Source of the DNA: Cyathus striatus
Lineage: Eukaryota; Basidiomycota; Agaricomycetes; Agaricales; Nidulariaceae
DNA: 64,000 bases
Assembly: GCA_025738555.1 (NCBI GenBank)
Contig: JAOVFP010000018.1
Location: 1,922,001 to 1,986,000 of the forward strand
Direction of reading: 5' to 3'
Shown here: in pieces, positions 45,989 through 57,354 of the stretch
Position numbering within the stretch: position 1 is the first letter of the stretch
Layout: each line of letters starts with the position of its first letter
Notes under the pieces: generated by a model
The model's input: the letters and a program-made list of their open reading frames with translations, nothing else
What the model was told of the DNA's origin: nothing
Database searches by the model: none
Position numbers and translations under genes: made by a program

Positions 45989-47811
45989 GGCTGCTAACTT
46001 TTCAAGTTTCTGTCAAGTTTTTCAAGTTACAGTTGAGTCTCACTTAAGTTGTAGTCGAGTTCCACTTTTGAGCTTGCTTAACTTTTTCAAGTCAAAGTTA
46101 AGTTACCTTGAGTGGCTTTTTCATATTTCGAGTGGACTTAAGTTCCTTCCTTTTTTTTTTTGGAAAAGTCAAGTTCCCTCAAGTAAACTTAAGTTCACCA
46201 CTTATTATTTTTTTGAGTGAAAGTCAAGTCAAGTTAAGTTACTCACTTGTATTTTTTGAGTAAAAGTCAAGTTCCCTCAAGTCAAGTAGAGGGGATGCTA
46301 ACATTTTGAGCTCCTATTAATTTTTTTGAGTTAAAGTTAAGTTTTTTTGGTGAAAGTCAAGTTCCCTTGAGTTATATTAAGTTCCAATCAGATCTACATC
46401 AAGTTCTGAATATTATAATTTCAAAAGTTCAAGTGTATAGTAAGTGTACACTAATTGTTCCCATACCCCTGCCTGATGTTCCCTGCAGCTCTGCCCAACA
46501 ATTCCCATGCACTCTGCCCGCCTTTATTTACACACATTTGCATGTGTGTTGTATTATTCATTACTTACATCAACACAAATATTCATCACCACAACATCAA
46601 CATGTGAACACATTGCAGGACTGTTGATGGGCACTCTTCCTAGTCATCATCCTTAACAGTGAGCAAGTCTTTTCTTAAATTGTTAGCTCAGTTCTTACTC
46701 TTTTTCTTTCAATCTTTTTGCATCACTTAATGTAAGTTGTTACACACATAGTAGACCATATTATATTAAGTAATAATGTAAATAAACTTATAAAAAATGC
46801 GAGTTACATTTTTATGTAATCCTTTATGATAATATGTTCCATGCTTTGTACAGTAGATTATGTGATTTGTTGGAAAAATGTATTAATTGTGTGGGAAAGT
46901 AAGAGCGGAGGCATGGGAAACTATGAGCAGGAGGGCGGGAAATAATGAACAGAGGTCGGAATGATAAGCGAAAGCGTGGGAAATTTTGAGCGGGGATGCG
47001 GACAGCAGTGAACAATAGAAGTGGAGGCATGGGAAGTAAAAGTGGATAGTAATGAGCACCAGAAGTGAAAAGCGGAGGCATGGGAAAATATGAGTGGGAG
47101 GGCAGGAAAGTGAAAAGAGGTCGGAATGATCAGCGAAAGCGTGGGAAAATATTGAGGGGGGATGCAGATAGCAGTGAACAGCAGAAGCAGAGGTGTGGGA
47201 AATAGAAGTGGACAGCAGTGAGCATCGGAAGTGAAAAGCAGAGGCACGGGAAATTATGAGCGGGAGGGCAGGAATGATGAAATGTGCGGGAAATTGTGTG
47301 TGGATTAGAGGAGAAGCGAAAGTGTGGGAAATCATGAGTGGGAGGGCGAGATAGTATGAGTAGAGATCAGAATGATCATGGAAGCATGGGAAATTATGAG
47401 TGGAGGTGCGGGCAACAATGAGAATGTGCAATTAATAGGAAATGAATAAACATTAAATTATAAGCATGGGAAACAGCAAGTGGGGGGGCGGGAAACAATA
47501 CAAACTACTGTATTATTATTGTAAGGTATTCATTATACAACTTGCTTATTTTTTGAGTAAAAGTTAAGTTCCCTTGAGTAAAGTTAAGTTTCTTGCTTAT
47601 TTTTTCGAGTGAAAGTTAAGTTCCATTGAGTCAAGTTGAGTTCCTCACTTATTTTTTTTCAAGTAAAAGTTAAGTTCCATTGAGTTCCTCGCTTAAGCTA
47701 AATTCAAGTGTCAGTTGAGTTACCATTGAGTTACCTTCAAGTGGTAAATGACAACTCAACTCCACTTGAATTTGAGTTGAGTTCCATTCGAGTTCCAGTT
47801 GAGTTCCAGTT
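45989..47811. mobile_element. Element with GTTAAGTTCC-type arms, right terminus lost
   Basis: The left end GGCTGCTAACTTTTCAAGTT is the inverse partner of the sequence ending at 49175. Outer regions (45990-46400 and 47540-47811) are degenerate runs of AAGTTAAGTTCCCTTGAGT in opposite orientations. The core at 46480-46680 (CTTTATTTACACACATTTGC, then CCTTAACAGTGAGCAAGTCT) resembles 41380-41510 and 48480-48610. Tandem units with GCATGGGAAA and ATGAGC follow at 46880-47430. Confidence 0.6.
46880..47430. repeat. GCATGGGAAA...ATGAGCGGG degenerate tandem repeat
   Basis: About ten units of around 50-60 bp share GGAGGCATGGGAAA and ATGAGCGGGAGGGCGGGAAA. Single related units appear at 41760-41800 and 49015-49040 in the sister elements. 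Confidence 0.7.
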
Positions 47812-48361
47812 AGTGTTGCTGCCACTTGGCTCCACTTGGCTTAGCTCAGCTTTCATGGCTCAGGGTCACCAAATCACTCAGCTTTGAAAGCTGAGCTGCC
47901 TCTGGTCTACTCACTTCCCTGGCTACGGCTCAGAAGCTGCTCAGTCAGATATAGCTATAGCTCCAGAATCTAAACCAAAATTGGTATACTGTGGCCCAGC
48001 TGGGCTCTCAATAGGCACTGTTATTAGCAAACTTACATACTTACATAATGGGTTGGGCTGATAATATATAGCAGATAATAGTGAAAAGGAATGCAAATGA
48101 ACCTGTAGTTTTTTCATATAACACTTATAATACTCATTCAAACCTCCATAGATGTGAATAAAATTTAAATTTGATAGATTGATGGTACATGAGCACAATA
48201 TACAAGTGACAGAAGGGCTGGATATTATGATGTCACTTAAGCCAGACTTAAGCTGCAGCTAAGTGGGCTTGTAGCTGCTCAGGAGCACTTCTTAGCTGAG
48301 CTGGACCTGTCAAGCTCAGCTCACCGGCTCAGCAGCTTTCGAGCAGAGCAGCGGCAATACA
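47812..48361. mobile_element. 550-bp MITE-like element flanked by AGTTCCAGTT
   Basis: The ends AGTGTTGCTGCC and the inverse of TGTATTGCCGC are partial inverted repeats, with many AGCTGAG/CTCAGCT motifs in the outer 100-150 bp. The 10-bp AGTTCCAGTT lies on both sides (47802-47811 and 48362-48371). The host here is itself built of AGTTCC repeats, so the duplication is suggestive rather than proven. Confidence 0.6.
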
Positions 48362-49175
48362 AGTTCCAGTTAAGTTCCTACTTTAAGTTCCTCAAATTCC
48401 ATTACAAAAAACCCATACTTTATTATCATGCTCATTGTTGTTGTGATCCCTTAGCTCGTTGTTTCTCACACCCACCCCTGCCACCAAGGATGTGTAAAAA
48501 TAGCACCATCACATCAGCCATCAAATTCCCGATAACCTCACTTGCTTCTGATGCATTGATGGTGATCATGCTGCACTTCTTCCATCATCATGCTCAACAG
48601 TGAGCACATATTTTGTGCATTCTTCTCTCAGTTTTTGGATTCATTCTGTGATTTCTTTTTCACAATATGAAGTTAGTTATTTGTATGTAATATAACATCT
48701 TCGTTGCATAAACATGGTGTACTGTGCTTACAGAAAATATAACATGAATAATAATAATTTCAGCTTTTCATACTATTTCATGGGTAATTTAGCTGTAATG
48801 TCGATGTATTTAATATAGATTTGTATTCACAAAAAAATTGGGAGGAATAACCTGTGAACTCGACTAGAAATGAAAAAAATGGGTGCTCATTGTTTATGAC
48901 GATGACGAGGCACATGAATGCGATCAAACGCACCGCAGAAAACAACGTGCGGCACTCATTGATTAATTTGATGGAGGCAGAGGCATCAGATCAAATTAAT
49001 GATCGACATTCAGGGGCGTGGGAAATAATGAGCGCGGAGGGGAATATTAATCTAGCAATCCATAGCAGTGTTGGAATCTCTGTCATATACCATACAATTT
49101 ACATATTTCAAGTTACAGGTAAGTTCCAAAGTCGAGTTCCATTCGAGTTACCGGGAACTCGAAAAGTTGACGGCC
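48362..49175. mobile_element. Second GTTAAGTTCC-type element, left terminus lost
   Basis: Starts in AAGTTCCAGTTAAGTTCC, has the shared core CATGCTCAACAGTGAGCACA (48589) and one GGGGCGTGGGAAATAATGAG unit, and ends with CGGGAACTCGAAAAGTTGACGGCC. The end is the inverse of the left end of the element at 45989. CpG is better preserved near its right end. Confidence 0.55.
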
Positions 49176-49899
49176 CCAATTGATGCGACCCACTCAATAG
49201 TACTACTGTCTCAAGTAGCCTGGTGCACAACGAGAACACAATTAAGTACAAGGCAGGGAATAGTATCGCTGAGGATGAGCAGATGAGGGGCCCAGAAGGG
49301 GTAGAAGGTGTGCCCCGAATATTATCGAGACTGCCGGCACCGTCGCAAGTGAACAGGTTAAGTGTCTCGCTTCTGCTATCAACGCAAGGAGCTTAGTTCC
49401 TACATACATCGTTTATTAAGCGTATACAACCCCCCTGGATACATACTCTATATCGTATACCAAGCGATAATGGCCACCCTAGCACTAGTAACCTTCTGCC
49501 CTTCCCTTCTCAGTGCTCATTGCATTATTACCTGGTACCACAGATACAATTAGAAATAGACGCTAAGTGTCTCCCTGAAGCAGACACGTCCCACTTCCAT
49601 CTTGGCTTCCGGACAACCTCTCATCGACTCTTTCTCTCACCAAGGCACGTGTCCAGCTAACTAAAATTAGATGTGCCCTAACTTGACCTTACATGGTTGG
49701 GCATTGGTTGAGCTTCTGAAAATAGTGACATGTGGTAGTAATCTAATGACATCAACATATGTACAGCAGTATATATACAGTATTCATCCGATACGCTTCT
49801 CACTCATAATCATCTCATCGATTGCTTTCAAGTGAGTCTAGATACAATTCAGCTAGAAAGATGCTCGTTTTTTATGTTTTATTAAGCTCAGGTTCGCTC
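49173..49899 (+). promoter_or_regulatory. Conserved 5' region and promoter of the intact F-box gene
   Basis: The start of similarity to 14178 coincides with the end of the adjacent element. TATATATA at 49770-49777 lies about 125 bp before the ATG. ACATATGTACAGCA precedes it in all three F-box copies (the third copy has TATATATA at 62336-62343). Confidence 0.6.
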
Positions 49900-51711
49900 A
49901 TGGACTCTCCATTCCAACAACATCTCGGTACCAACTACGTGCCTACCGTCGATGAGGCAAAGCAAATTCAGGACTTACTGGAGATCTCAGGCCAGAAACT
50001 TCGTTGTATCGACACTGAAATTGATCAGCTGCAACGACAATTAGACATGCTTCAGGCAAAACGGTCGATAATACATAACTTTTCTGAACAGCATCGAGCT
50101 TTACTATCGCCTGCTCGGAAGCTTACTCGGGATATCGTCGAAGAGATATTCATAGCTTGCCTTCCTGAAGACCGGAATCCATATATGAGTATAACGGAAG
50201 CCCCAATGTTATTGACACGCATCTGTAGTTTGTGGAGGAGAATTGTCATTTCTACACCACGGATATGGTCAGAAATTCATATCGTTCTTCCTAATGTCAT
50301 AAGGCCAGGTTGGAACCATATCACGACTCAGGAGGACGAACTACTGCGGCAAAGACTAGATCAGCAGCAAGCTGCTGTAAAGAAGTGGCTCGACAGGTCT
50401 GGAGCATGTCCATTGTCGATATCTGTTTGTCACACCGGTGACTCGAGTGGTCTCGTTACTGATGATGCCGAAGCGTATTACAAAACTATGCAGAAAATCC
50501 GGCTAATATACCAGCAATATCTCCGTGACACCATAATCCCTTACCACCAACGTTGGCACAACTTGGATATTTCCTTCCCAATGGATACTTTACGAGGTTT
50601 AATTGATATCGGATTGAAGACTGAAGACCTGAAAATGTTAAAGGAACTCCATATCACTCGCCGGCCACTTCATTCATCGGAATCAATGATATGCAAATGG
50701 AAGGACATTATTTCCCTTCTTTCTTTGAATGTCACCTCTGCCACATTTTACAACATTCCCACCTATCCTTTAGATGCACATTCTATCCCGTTACATGCAG
50801 GTTGGGGGTGGCTTACGGAGCTGAACTTACATTTGAATCAGGAACCCATGATTGACACAAATCTAGTTGGTTTTGCATCTGCCATTATTTGTCGCTGCGA
50901 ATTGTTAAAGACGTTGAAGTTGGGAATATCCTTCTTTCGGGACTATGATGATTCAGTTCCACAAAGTGGAGATGATATTATCCTTCATCATCTGACGACA
51001 TTGAGTCTCTCAGTACCTGCATCAAAAGGTGTCTTGGACTTTTTGAAGCGCTTGTATCTTCCTTCAATAAAAAAATTAAATATTCAGCTTTCAAGATATC
51101 ATAATGATGATGTCTTCAGAATTGCCGAAGAAATCATAAATTCACTGCTACGTATCCATGGAGGTTGTCATTCTTTGGGATTATATACATCGGATTGGCT
51201 GAACTCCACCAACAATCTGGTGCAGCTGCTTAAAGTCACGCCATATCTTAAATGTTTGAAGGTCTCTTCAAAAGACATTACCATCAATAATTGGCTGCCA
51301 TTCTGGTCCCAGCTAGATGAAACACGTTTTCAGTATCTCATTAATGATGATCTACTATATGCACTCACACCACTTGGGAAAGAGTATTCCGATATCATTT
51401 GCCCCCAACTGGAGGAACTCGAATGTGATAATAGTATATTGACAAACATTACAGAGTCTGCCTTAAAAGACTTTGTGAAGGCTCGCAAAGGGGACCCACG
51501 AATCGCCGCTCTCCGTCGGTTATCATTATTCGTCAAAGACCCTAAGACAAAAGAAGATCATACACAGGAAGAATTGTCATTGGGAACAGATTCTGCTGTA
51601 TTCTTTAGAAAACCGGAAAGCATTTCGCAATCTCATTTGGGGGGTTTTGTAGGATATCCGGGCACTGAATATACTCTTCCTACTGAATTTTACACTGAAA
51701 TATATATTTGA
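49900..51711 (+). CDS. F-box-like protein, 603 residues (intact)
   Basis: The chosen start MDSPFQQHLGTNYVPTVDEA matches the start of the copy at 62466. The frame is open 26 codons further up, but that part is not conserved as coding in the third copy. Residues about 20-55 are coiled-coil-like (CIDTEIDQLQRQLDMLQAKR), followed by the F-box-like motif SPARKLTRDIVEEIFIACLP and SLWRRIVISTPRIWSEIHI, and a long leucine-rich C-terminal region. This layout is common in greatly expanded Agaricomycete families, whose members probably select targets for SCF ubiquitin ligases; substrate unknown. No introns are needed. It is the only copy of its family here without stops. Confidence 0.85.
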   Translation: MDSPFQQHLGTNYVPTVDEAKQIQDLLEISGQKLRCIDTEIDQLQRQLDMLQAKRSIIHNFSEQHRALLSPARKLTRDIVEEIFIACLPEDRNPYMSITEAPMLLTRICSLWRRIVISTPRIWSEIHIVLPNVIRPGWNHITTQEDELLRQRLDQQQAAVKKWLDRSGACPLSISVCHTGDSSGLVTDDAEAYYKTMQKIRLIYQQYLRDTIIPYHQRWHNLDISFPMDTLRGLIDIGLKTEDLKMLKELHITRRPLHSSESMICKWKDIISLLSLNVTSATFYNIPTYPLDAHSIPLHAGWGWLTELNLHLNQEPMIDTNLVGFASAIICRCELLKTLKLGISFFRDYDDSVPQSGDDIILHHLTTLSLSVPASKGVLDFLKRLYLPSIKKLNIQLSRYHNDDVFRIAEEIINSLLRIHGGCHSLGLYTSDWLNSTNNLVQLLKVTPYLKCLKVSSKDITINNWLPFWSQLDETRFQYLINDDLLYALTPLGKEYSDIICPQLEELECDNSILTNITESALKDFVKARKGDPRIAALRRLSLFVKDPKTKEDHTQEELSLGTDSAVFFRKPESISQSHLGGFVGYPGTEYTLPTEFYTEIYI

Positions 51712-51983
51712 CACAGTTCACTTCTCCACATATGGAATTACTAGATGGTTTTTGTAAGGAATAAATTGTTCTCAAACATATGAGTCAGTGGTATGGTTTA
51801 CTGTCGCAAAATTGAAGATAATAGAATTGGGCTATGTGAAACACTGGCGACTACAATCTCGTGTCCTACAAAAGTTCATCATAGTGATAGGTGTAGGTAA
51901 TCTGCTGCTCAATATTCATATAAACGCAAGCGACAAGTCATTGAGGTGATGCTCAGAAAATGAGTGATAAATCTACAAAATGA

Positions 51984-53090
51984 TTAAACTTGAATACAAA
52001 AAAAAAAATCAAGCAAAACATACCACATACCTCCAACGTTGGCATCACGGCGCACCATCCTGAGTCCACAAGTTACCCTGAAAAAATGGATCTGCACATC
52101 CATATCTTCATTCGTAGCAGATTTAGGATCGAGCTCGTACAGCGAGACAATCTTCTCAGAAATCTGATATTCCTCCCTGCTAAACAAAACCTGACCTTCA
52201 GAATTCCACCTCGCCTCGCACAAATCGGTATAAAGCTCATCATTATATCCCATAGTAGAAACTGCCTCGTTTGGGTTTATCCTCCGTATGCTGTATCCTT
52301 ACGCATATATGAACGAGTACCTGCGGATAGGATACGTAGTAGCATAACGCAGATCGAAAACTGTATGATTTTCTGCGGTGGAAGACGGCTGTTGCCAATT
52401 TTAACGGCAAGAAATCGGGAGTAAGATCTTATCGTTCAAGTCATCTACAGTAAGATCTTGGTCAGGTGGAGTCCCCTCTATAATTTTCCGGAATGTTGTG
52501 TAGTCGGTCAAGTTGGTTTCTGGAGGAGCGATGGAGTTCAGAGGGAGGGTTTTAGCGTATTCCTGCCTAAGGATGCGAAGTAGTGGGCAACATAGTTGGA
52601 GCATTGCTGTTGTAAGACCCACTCTATCATTTTTCGAGCTGAAAAGCCACAACTCTGCGCAGAGCATGAGGAATCGAAATCCAAAATGGATAACGTTTAC
52701 GTGTAAAAGTCTCTTGAACAAGAAACTGGCATAAGCCAGCTATGTATCGAATACCCAGTTCCATAACCTAGCCATAGATCCACTGAACACAATAGCTCGA
52801 ACAAGTAAGTCACGAGAATGGAAAATTCGACGTGTTACGCACCAATTATATACCTCTAACAAGATATCATATATCAAGTGGGATCTCCTTCAACTTATTC
52901 AACAACCCGCGTTTCCCCCGAACCTTTTCGTACCGTGGGTCTCTGTGCTGATGCTTCCGCTAGCTGTCGTGGCAGTCTTCTGCTTCTTGCGTCGAGGAGG
53001 TGCACTTTGCTTGAAGACTTCGCCCGCGCCGCTGTCTGAAGCTACAGCAGATACAGCTGCTTACTTGATTTGAGAGGATCTTCTGACAAT
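51984..53090 (-). pseudogene. F-box/zinc-type gene remnant, copy 2
   Basis: On the minus strand the order is HSHEHHCQKILSNQ, then in another frame ASDSGAGEVFKQSAPPRRKK with TETHGTKRF, then LLNKLKEIPLDI (F-box start), 52640-52420 LLRILRQEYAKTLPLNSIAP and LTVDDLNDKI, then 52253-51984 with SEKIVSLYELDPKSATNEDM. The last phrase matches the GLDPKTAT...DMD motif near the C-terminus of a large Agaricomycete F-box family with a zinc-like end (from memory). Most of the F-box and the cysteine-rich middle are missing and frames are broken. It lies head to head with the HMG gene at 53242. Confidence 0.65.
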
Positions 53091-53241
53091 GGTGTTCATG
53101 GGAGTGACGCATATGTAAAACTGACGTAAAACGTGGGACTTATATTCAGCGGCCAGCGCTACACTGCTCGCCGGCACCTTCAGATTTTAGCGCTTAGCTT
53201 TAGGGCGTGCATAAGCTTTCTTCTCTCCCCTCCACGACAAC

Positions 53242-54141
53242 GATGCCTCTTCCCTCGTGCCCAGTACATCCCTCTCCCCCTCCCCTCCCTTCTTATTATC
53301 ACAATAGCCATTATCACCGGCAAAGGCAGGAACATACTCCGCCCCGCGGACAGGAATATCCTTCGCACCCAACATAACGCCAATAACCTACGCAGACCCC
53401 TCCGACTCCGACTCCGAATCACCCCCCTCCACAACAACCCACCTCTTCCCTCCTTCCTCGCTCCCCGCTCCCCCTCCGACACGAAAGAGGCAACCACCAG
53501 GGAAAAGGCGAAGCCAAGGATACATCCCCCGCCCACCCAACGCATTCATGCTCTTCCGCGCCGACTTTGTCCGACAAAAGCACGTCCCAGGTACAATCGA
53601 AACGAACCACGGATCCCTATCCAAAATCATCGGGAACTGCTGGCACAAGCTCCCACCCGAACAGAAGAAAATCTGGGACAAACGCGCAAAAGCAGCAAAG
53701 GAGGAACATAAAAAGCTGTACCCGCACTACCGCTTCAAGCCTGTCCACAACAAGAACAAGAAGAAGGAAAAGAGCGGGGAGAATGTGGAGGAGGAGAGGA
53801 GATGTGAGGAGGTTGCACAGTTGTTGTTGGAGGGTAAGAAGGGGGATGAGCTTGCTCAGGCTGTTTTGGATCTTGATCGGATGAGGGATGGTCCACGGGG
53901 TGGGATTAGGAGGCCTTCTAGTGTGCCGCTTCCTGGGGATTATGGGTTTGGAGGGGGGATTGTGTTGCCCTCGGTGCCGTTCTTGCAGCAGACGCAGCAG
54001 CAGCAGCAGTTTCTCAGGCGCCCTTCGAGCGCTTTCGATTCCAGCGCATACAATCCTTACACTTTCGGATTTAGAAGACCAAGCGACCAGCGCCGAGGAA
54101 GTATGGAAAGCCTAACGACCACGCTCAATCGCATCAATTAA
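53242..54141 (+). pseudogene. HMG-box factor copy C: HMG box present, C-terminal half lost
   Basis: A short first exon from ATG 53242 may be joined by a 45-50 bp intron (GTACAT...CACAATAG, near 53262-53306) to an exon that runs GISFAPNITPITYADPSD, then RKRQPPGKRRSQGYIPRPPN and the HMG box (about 53525-53740). The box shows AFMLFRADFVRQKH, NHGSLSKIIGNCWHKLPPEQ and DKRAKAAKEEHKKLYPHYRF, typical of MATA_HMG-type fungal regulators. The frame continues to SSAYNPYTFGFRRPSDQRR and then leaves the family sequence at about 54105, ending at TAA 54139-54141. The missing tail is present in copy D 2.1 kb downstream. It may still encode a truncated 3'-altered protein. Confidence 0.8.
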
Positions 54142-56180
54142 GTATAATTGAGCTCCGGTGTGCGGCACTGCGGCTTCTCGGTTAGATATTACAATCTCAG
54201 TTTCAGAATCTCACTTAAGCGAGACTGAGCGCTTACTAACTGAAGCATGGTCGTCCGGTACGGTGGTAACTATGTGTCCTCAGCAATTATTTAGTTTGTT
54301 ACTGTAAAATAGAGTAATATACCTATATTAGATCCGATATAAGTATTTGTGGACTATGAAATGAACCGACGATGTAAGCAGTACTAGGTGCTCATATTAA
54401 ATGAACCAAATACTTGTTACAATTGTGTTACATCAGGAAAAACACAAAGTGTACATTCTGCATAATTATAACTCGGTTAGTATGAATTCTACCTAATAGG
54501 TAGAATTAGCTATCACGCCGAGAATTGGTAGAATCGGTGAAATTCTTCTGAATTTGGACTTGTCCTCCGTACAGTTAGGAGGAAATTAGCGGTAATTATA
54601 GCACATTCGACACATTATCCTTTGTTACACATATACACACCAATCACTTAAGTTGATATACATTAATGTAAAAGTGATGTATTAAAAACGAAGTAGCCTT
54701 ATATACATGAAGATACGATAAACCTAATGCATTGTACACTAAAAACCTATCAGGGACTCTCCACTATTCAAGCTTTCATCAGGGACATATGCAATACCGA
54801 GTCAGTCAACACTACATTGACGACATCCATTAGTTAGTAACGAGGATTATAAACCATCTACAATCTTATCCCTTACCTATGCTATATCCCACAGCTCATC
54901 ACACCCGTCGGCATAGGAGAGTTGAAATGCGCCATTACAAAACCTGCCACTGGTGACAAACGATCTATGCACATTTAGCTGAGCACTGGACACCATTCAA
55001 AATGAAGGAAACTTACTTGGACATAATAAGGGTGCATCACCTCATGAGTATCCTGGTACACATCTAAAAGTTTACTGGTCAGTAAGTACTCAACACGAGA
55101 GAATCATATAATGCCTCTTGCACCCTTCATCGTACACCCCGGCTGTTCGCTTGTAGAGGTTTCTATGGTAACTAAGTCTGCAAAACTTGACAAGGAGATG
55201 GTAAGTACAGACCTTTAGAACATGATAGCGTATAAGCAAAGACTCAAACATGTAAGTCGAAGCACGGTGAGGGGACAGGAAGTTTTCGGCAGAGAAAGGA
55301 GAAGGAAGAAAGAAAGAAATAGCGACAACAGATGCCAGCAAATCAATATATGTACTTTCACTTGACAAGTAACTTCAACAAACAACTTCAAGCGACGGCT
55401 AGCCGCTAAGCGGCTTACTCCAGAGTCCAGCCTTGACAGGCTCGATCGAGTCTCGCACGAATCGAGCCGACTGGAAGGCCGAGGGTGGTTGATTTGCATA
55501 ACAATTCGCTTACTTCTATGCAAGTTACGGGTAATATGGCCAAAAACCGAATATAGACGAGGGAGGAAGCTATAGGTTGAAGAGAGTAAGCACCGGCATA
55601 CAATTAAAACCAAAGACCAGATTATCACCTGGCTGATTGTAATGTACTTACTGTATGCACTGTACAACATTGGATTCGGAGCTTGTCTCATCAGTGATTT
55701 CATTTGGATCTCGTTTCATTTTTCCAAACCTATTCTTTATGTGCTTATAACATTATTGTGTTACTGGTAGCTGAAGAATTAATAAATATCAAGCTTCGAC
55801 GTAGACAAGGCTTTCTCGACTTAGCAGTTGCAAAGTATCACGAACTAGGTAAATATATAAGTATCTGCCTGCTGTATTATTTGGCTGGAATATGGGATAA
55901 ATTCATGGTAACCGACACGTTACGAAATAACTGTAGAATAATCAGTGATGAATTTGGCGTACATATACCAAATTAGATCTCCATGATTCTCGTTAGCGTG
56001 ATTCGGACTAATTCCGCTCATTGACTCCGAATTCGGAATGTGGGTTTTTCCTGATGTATAATGTCTTTCGGCTTGCCTCGAGTTCAAATAAATTATGTCC
56101 GGCCCATACGAGTGGAAGATGGCTCATATTACATGAGAGGTGTTAATAATAAACTGTTGCCAGACATAATGCAGTCGGGA
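54142..56180. other. 2.0 kb of unrecognised sequence between HMG copies C and D
   Basis: Contains short ORFs on both strands (for example 55704-55976 plus, ELINIKLRRRQGFLDLAVAK) that I cannot assign. No long inverted or direct terminal repeats are visible. The flanking HMG copies overlap by about 165 bp of shared gene sequence. Confidence 0.5.
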
Positions 56181-57004
56181 CTGGAGGGGGAATTGCGTTG
56201 CCTAGTGTCCCGTTTCTGCAGCAGACACAGCAGCAGCAGCAGTTCTTCAGGCGCCCTTCGAGTGCGTTCGATTCCAGCGCATACAATCCTTACACTTTCG
56301 GATTTAGAAGACCGAGCGACCAGCGCCGACAGAGCGCTGGGAACCTCCCACTCTTCCCTACCCCCTTCCACGCCCAGCCCCAGGCTGGCATGCACCTGCA
56401 AATGGACTCGGATCCCCTCCCAGAAGCCGATACCTTATTGTTCGACCCCGGATTCCTATCCGGCTTCGGCTCCTCTTCATCCTCCTACTCGCAAGCATAC
56501 GAAGCTCCCCCACCGTACTCGCTCAACCCCTTCGGAACAATGAACGACCTCCTCGCTCCGCTCTCTCAATCCATCTCCCCTCTCCATTCCGGACAAGACA
56601 TGGAAGTGTATTCGCCCGAATACAGTACGACGGGAGAATCGTATGCTAGTACACCAGCTATGCTGGTTGACCCCGAAAGTCCATGGCCTGCGACTGGTAG
56701 GATGGTGGGTAGAGAGAGCGCAGGGAGTACAGCGTACTCCAGGTCTCCTGAACCGCTCGAGTCTCTACCCCAGCAACACCAAGTTCTCGCTCCGGTATCC
56801 GTAACACCAACTCCAATCATGTTCGACTCCACCTGGTCGTACGAGCATCCCCAGCAACAGCACGTGGACAACGATATCTACGCACAGCAGGGGTATATGG
56901 GGTACGAAGCGGAGTCTTATGGTGGGCAGGAAGCGAGTCAGGCTTTTGAAAGCCTGTGGTGTGCGCCTGCTGTGGGATTCGAGTATCAGGATGTTCATGC
57001 ATAG
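56181..57004 (+). pseudogene. HMG-box factor copy D: C-terminal two thirds
   Basis: Similarity to the family starts abruptly at GGAGGGGGAATTGCG (56181). The frame runs from SSAFDSSAYNPYTFGFRRP through PLPEADTLLFDPGFLSGFGS, SLNPFGTMNDLLAPLSQSIS and ESAGSTAYSRSPEPLESLPQ to DVHA and TAG at 57002-57004 with no stop. The HMG box and N-terminus are absent. With copy C it would cover the whole family protein, overlapping by about 55 residues. The conserved 3' block and array D follow. Confidence 0.85.
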
Positions 57005-57330
57005 GGTTTCTTTTCTTTGTTTTCGTTTTTGCTTCTCCGTTATGTTTTGTTATTTTCTCGACCCCATCTCCACGACTACGAATACGCACTCATTAATAGC
57101 GTTCTCTTTTCATATATCATATCCCACTGTAGCTTTAGCCTTCCGTCTCGTCTCGTCTCGTCGTTTTAAATGTGTAGCCATATACTCGTCTCGTCCGTTT
57201 TTTTGTTTCTTGTTATATAGCTTTGTGCTTTTGTTCTACATGAAAAGTTTAGATATGTTTTGCGTTTTGGTTAGATACTGAATGTGCACTGTAGCTCTAT
57301 TTAATAGTCTTTTGTGAATGTATTTTTTTG
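57005..57330 (+). other. Conserved 3' block after HMG copy D
   Basis: Matches 247-560 over its length: TTTTGCTTCTCCGTTATG, CTCGACCCCATCTCCACGAC, GTGCACTGTAGCTCTATTTA. Confidence 0.65.
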
Positions 57331-57354
57331 GATTGGTACGAGTTCGAAGTTTTA

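Noticed and set aside
46824..47431. Minus-strand ORFs over the GCATGGGAAA repeat
   Set aside because: They are repeat-driven open frames with no conserved domain.
49822..49899. Upstream in-frame Met of the intact F-box gene
   Set aside because: The 26 extra codons correspond to leader sequence; the third copy has a stop there, while similarity as protein begins at the MDSPFQQ start in all copies.
53133..53711. 192-codon ORF overlapping HMG copy C
   Set aside because: It is in another frame than the HMG box and consists of Pro/Arg-rich shadow translation.
55215..55976. Opposing ORFs between HMG copies C and D as real genes
   Set aside because: Short, without recognised motifs; kept only as unassigned sequence.
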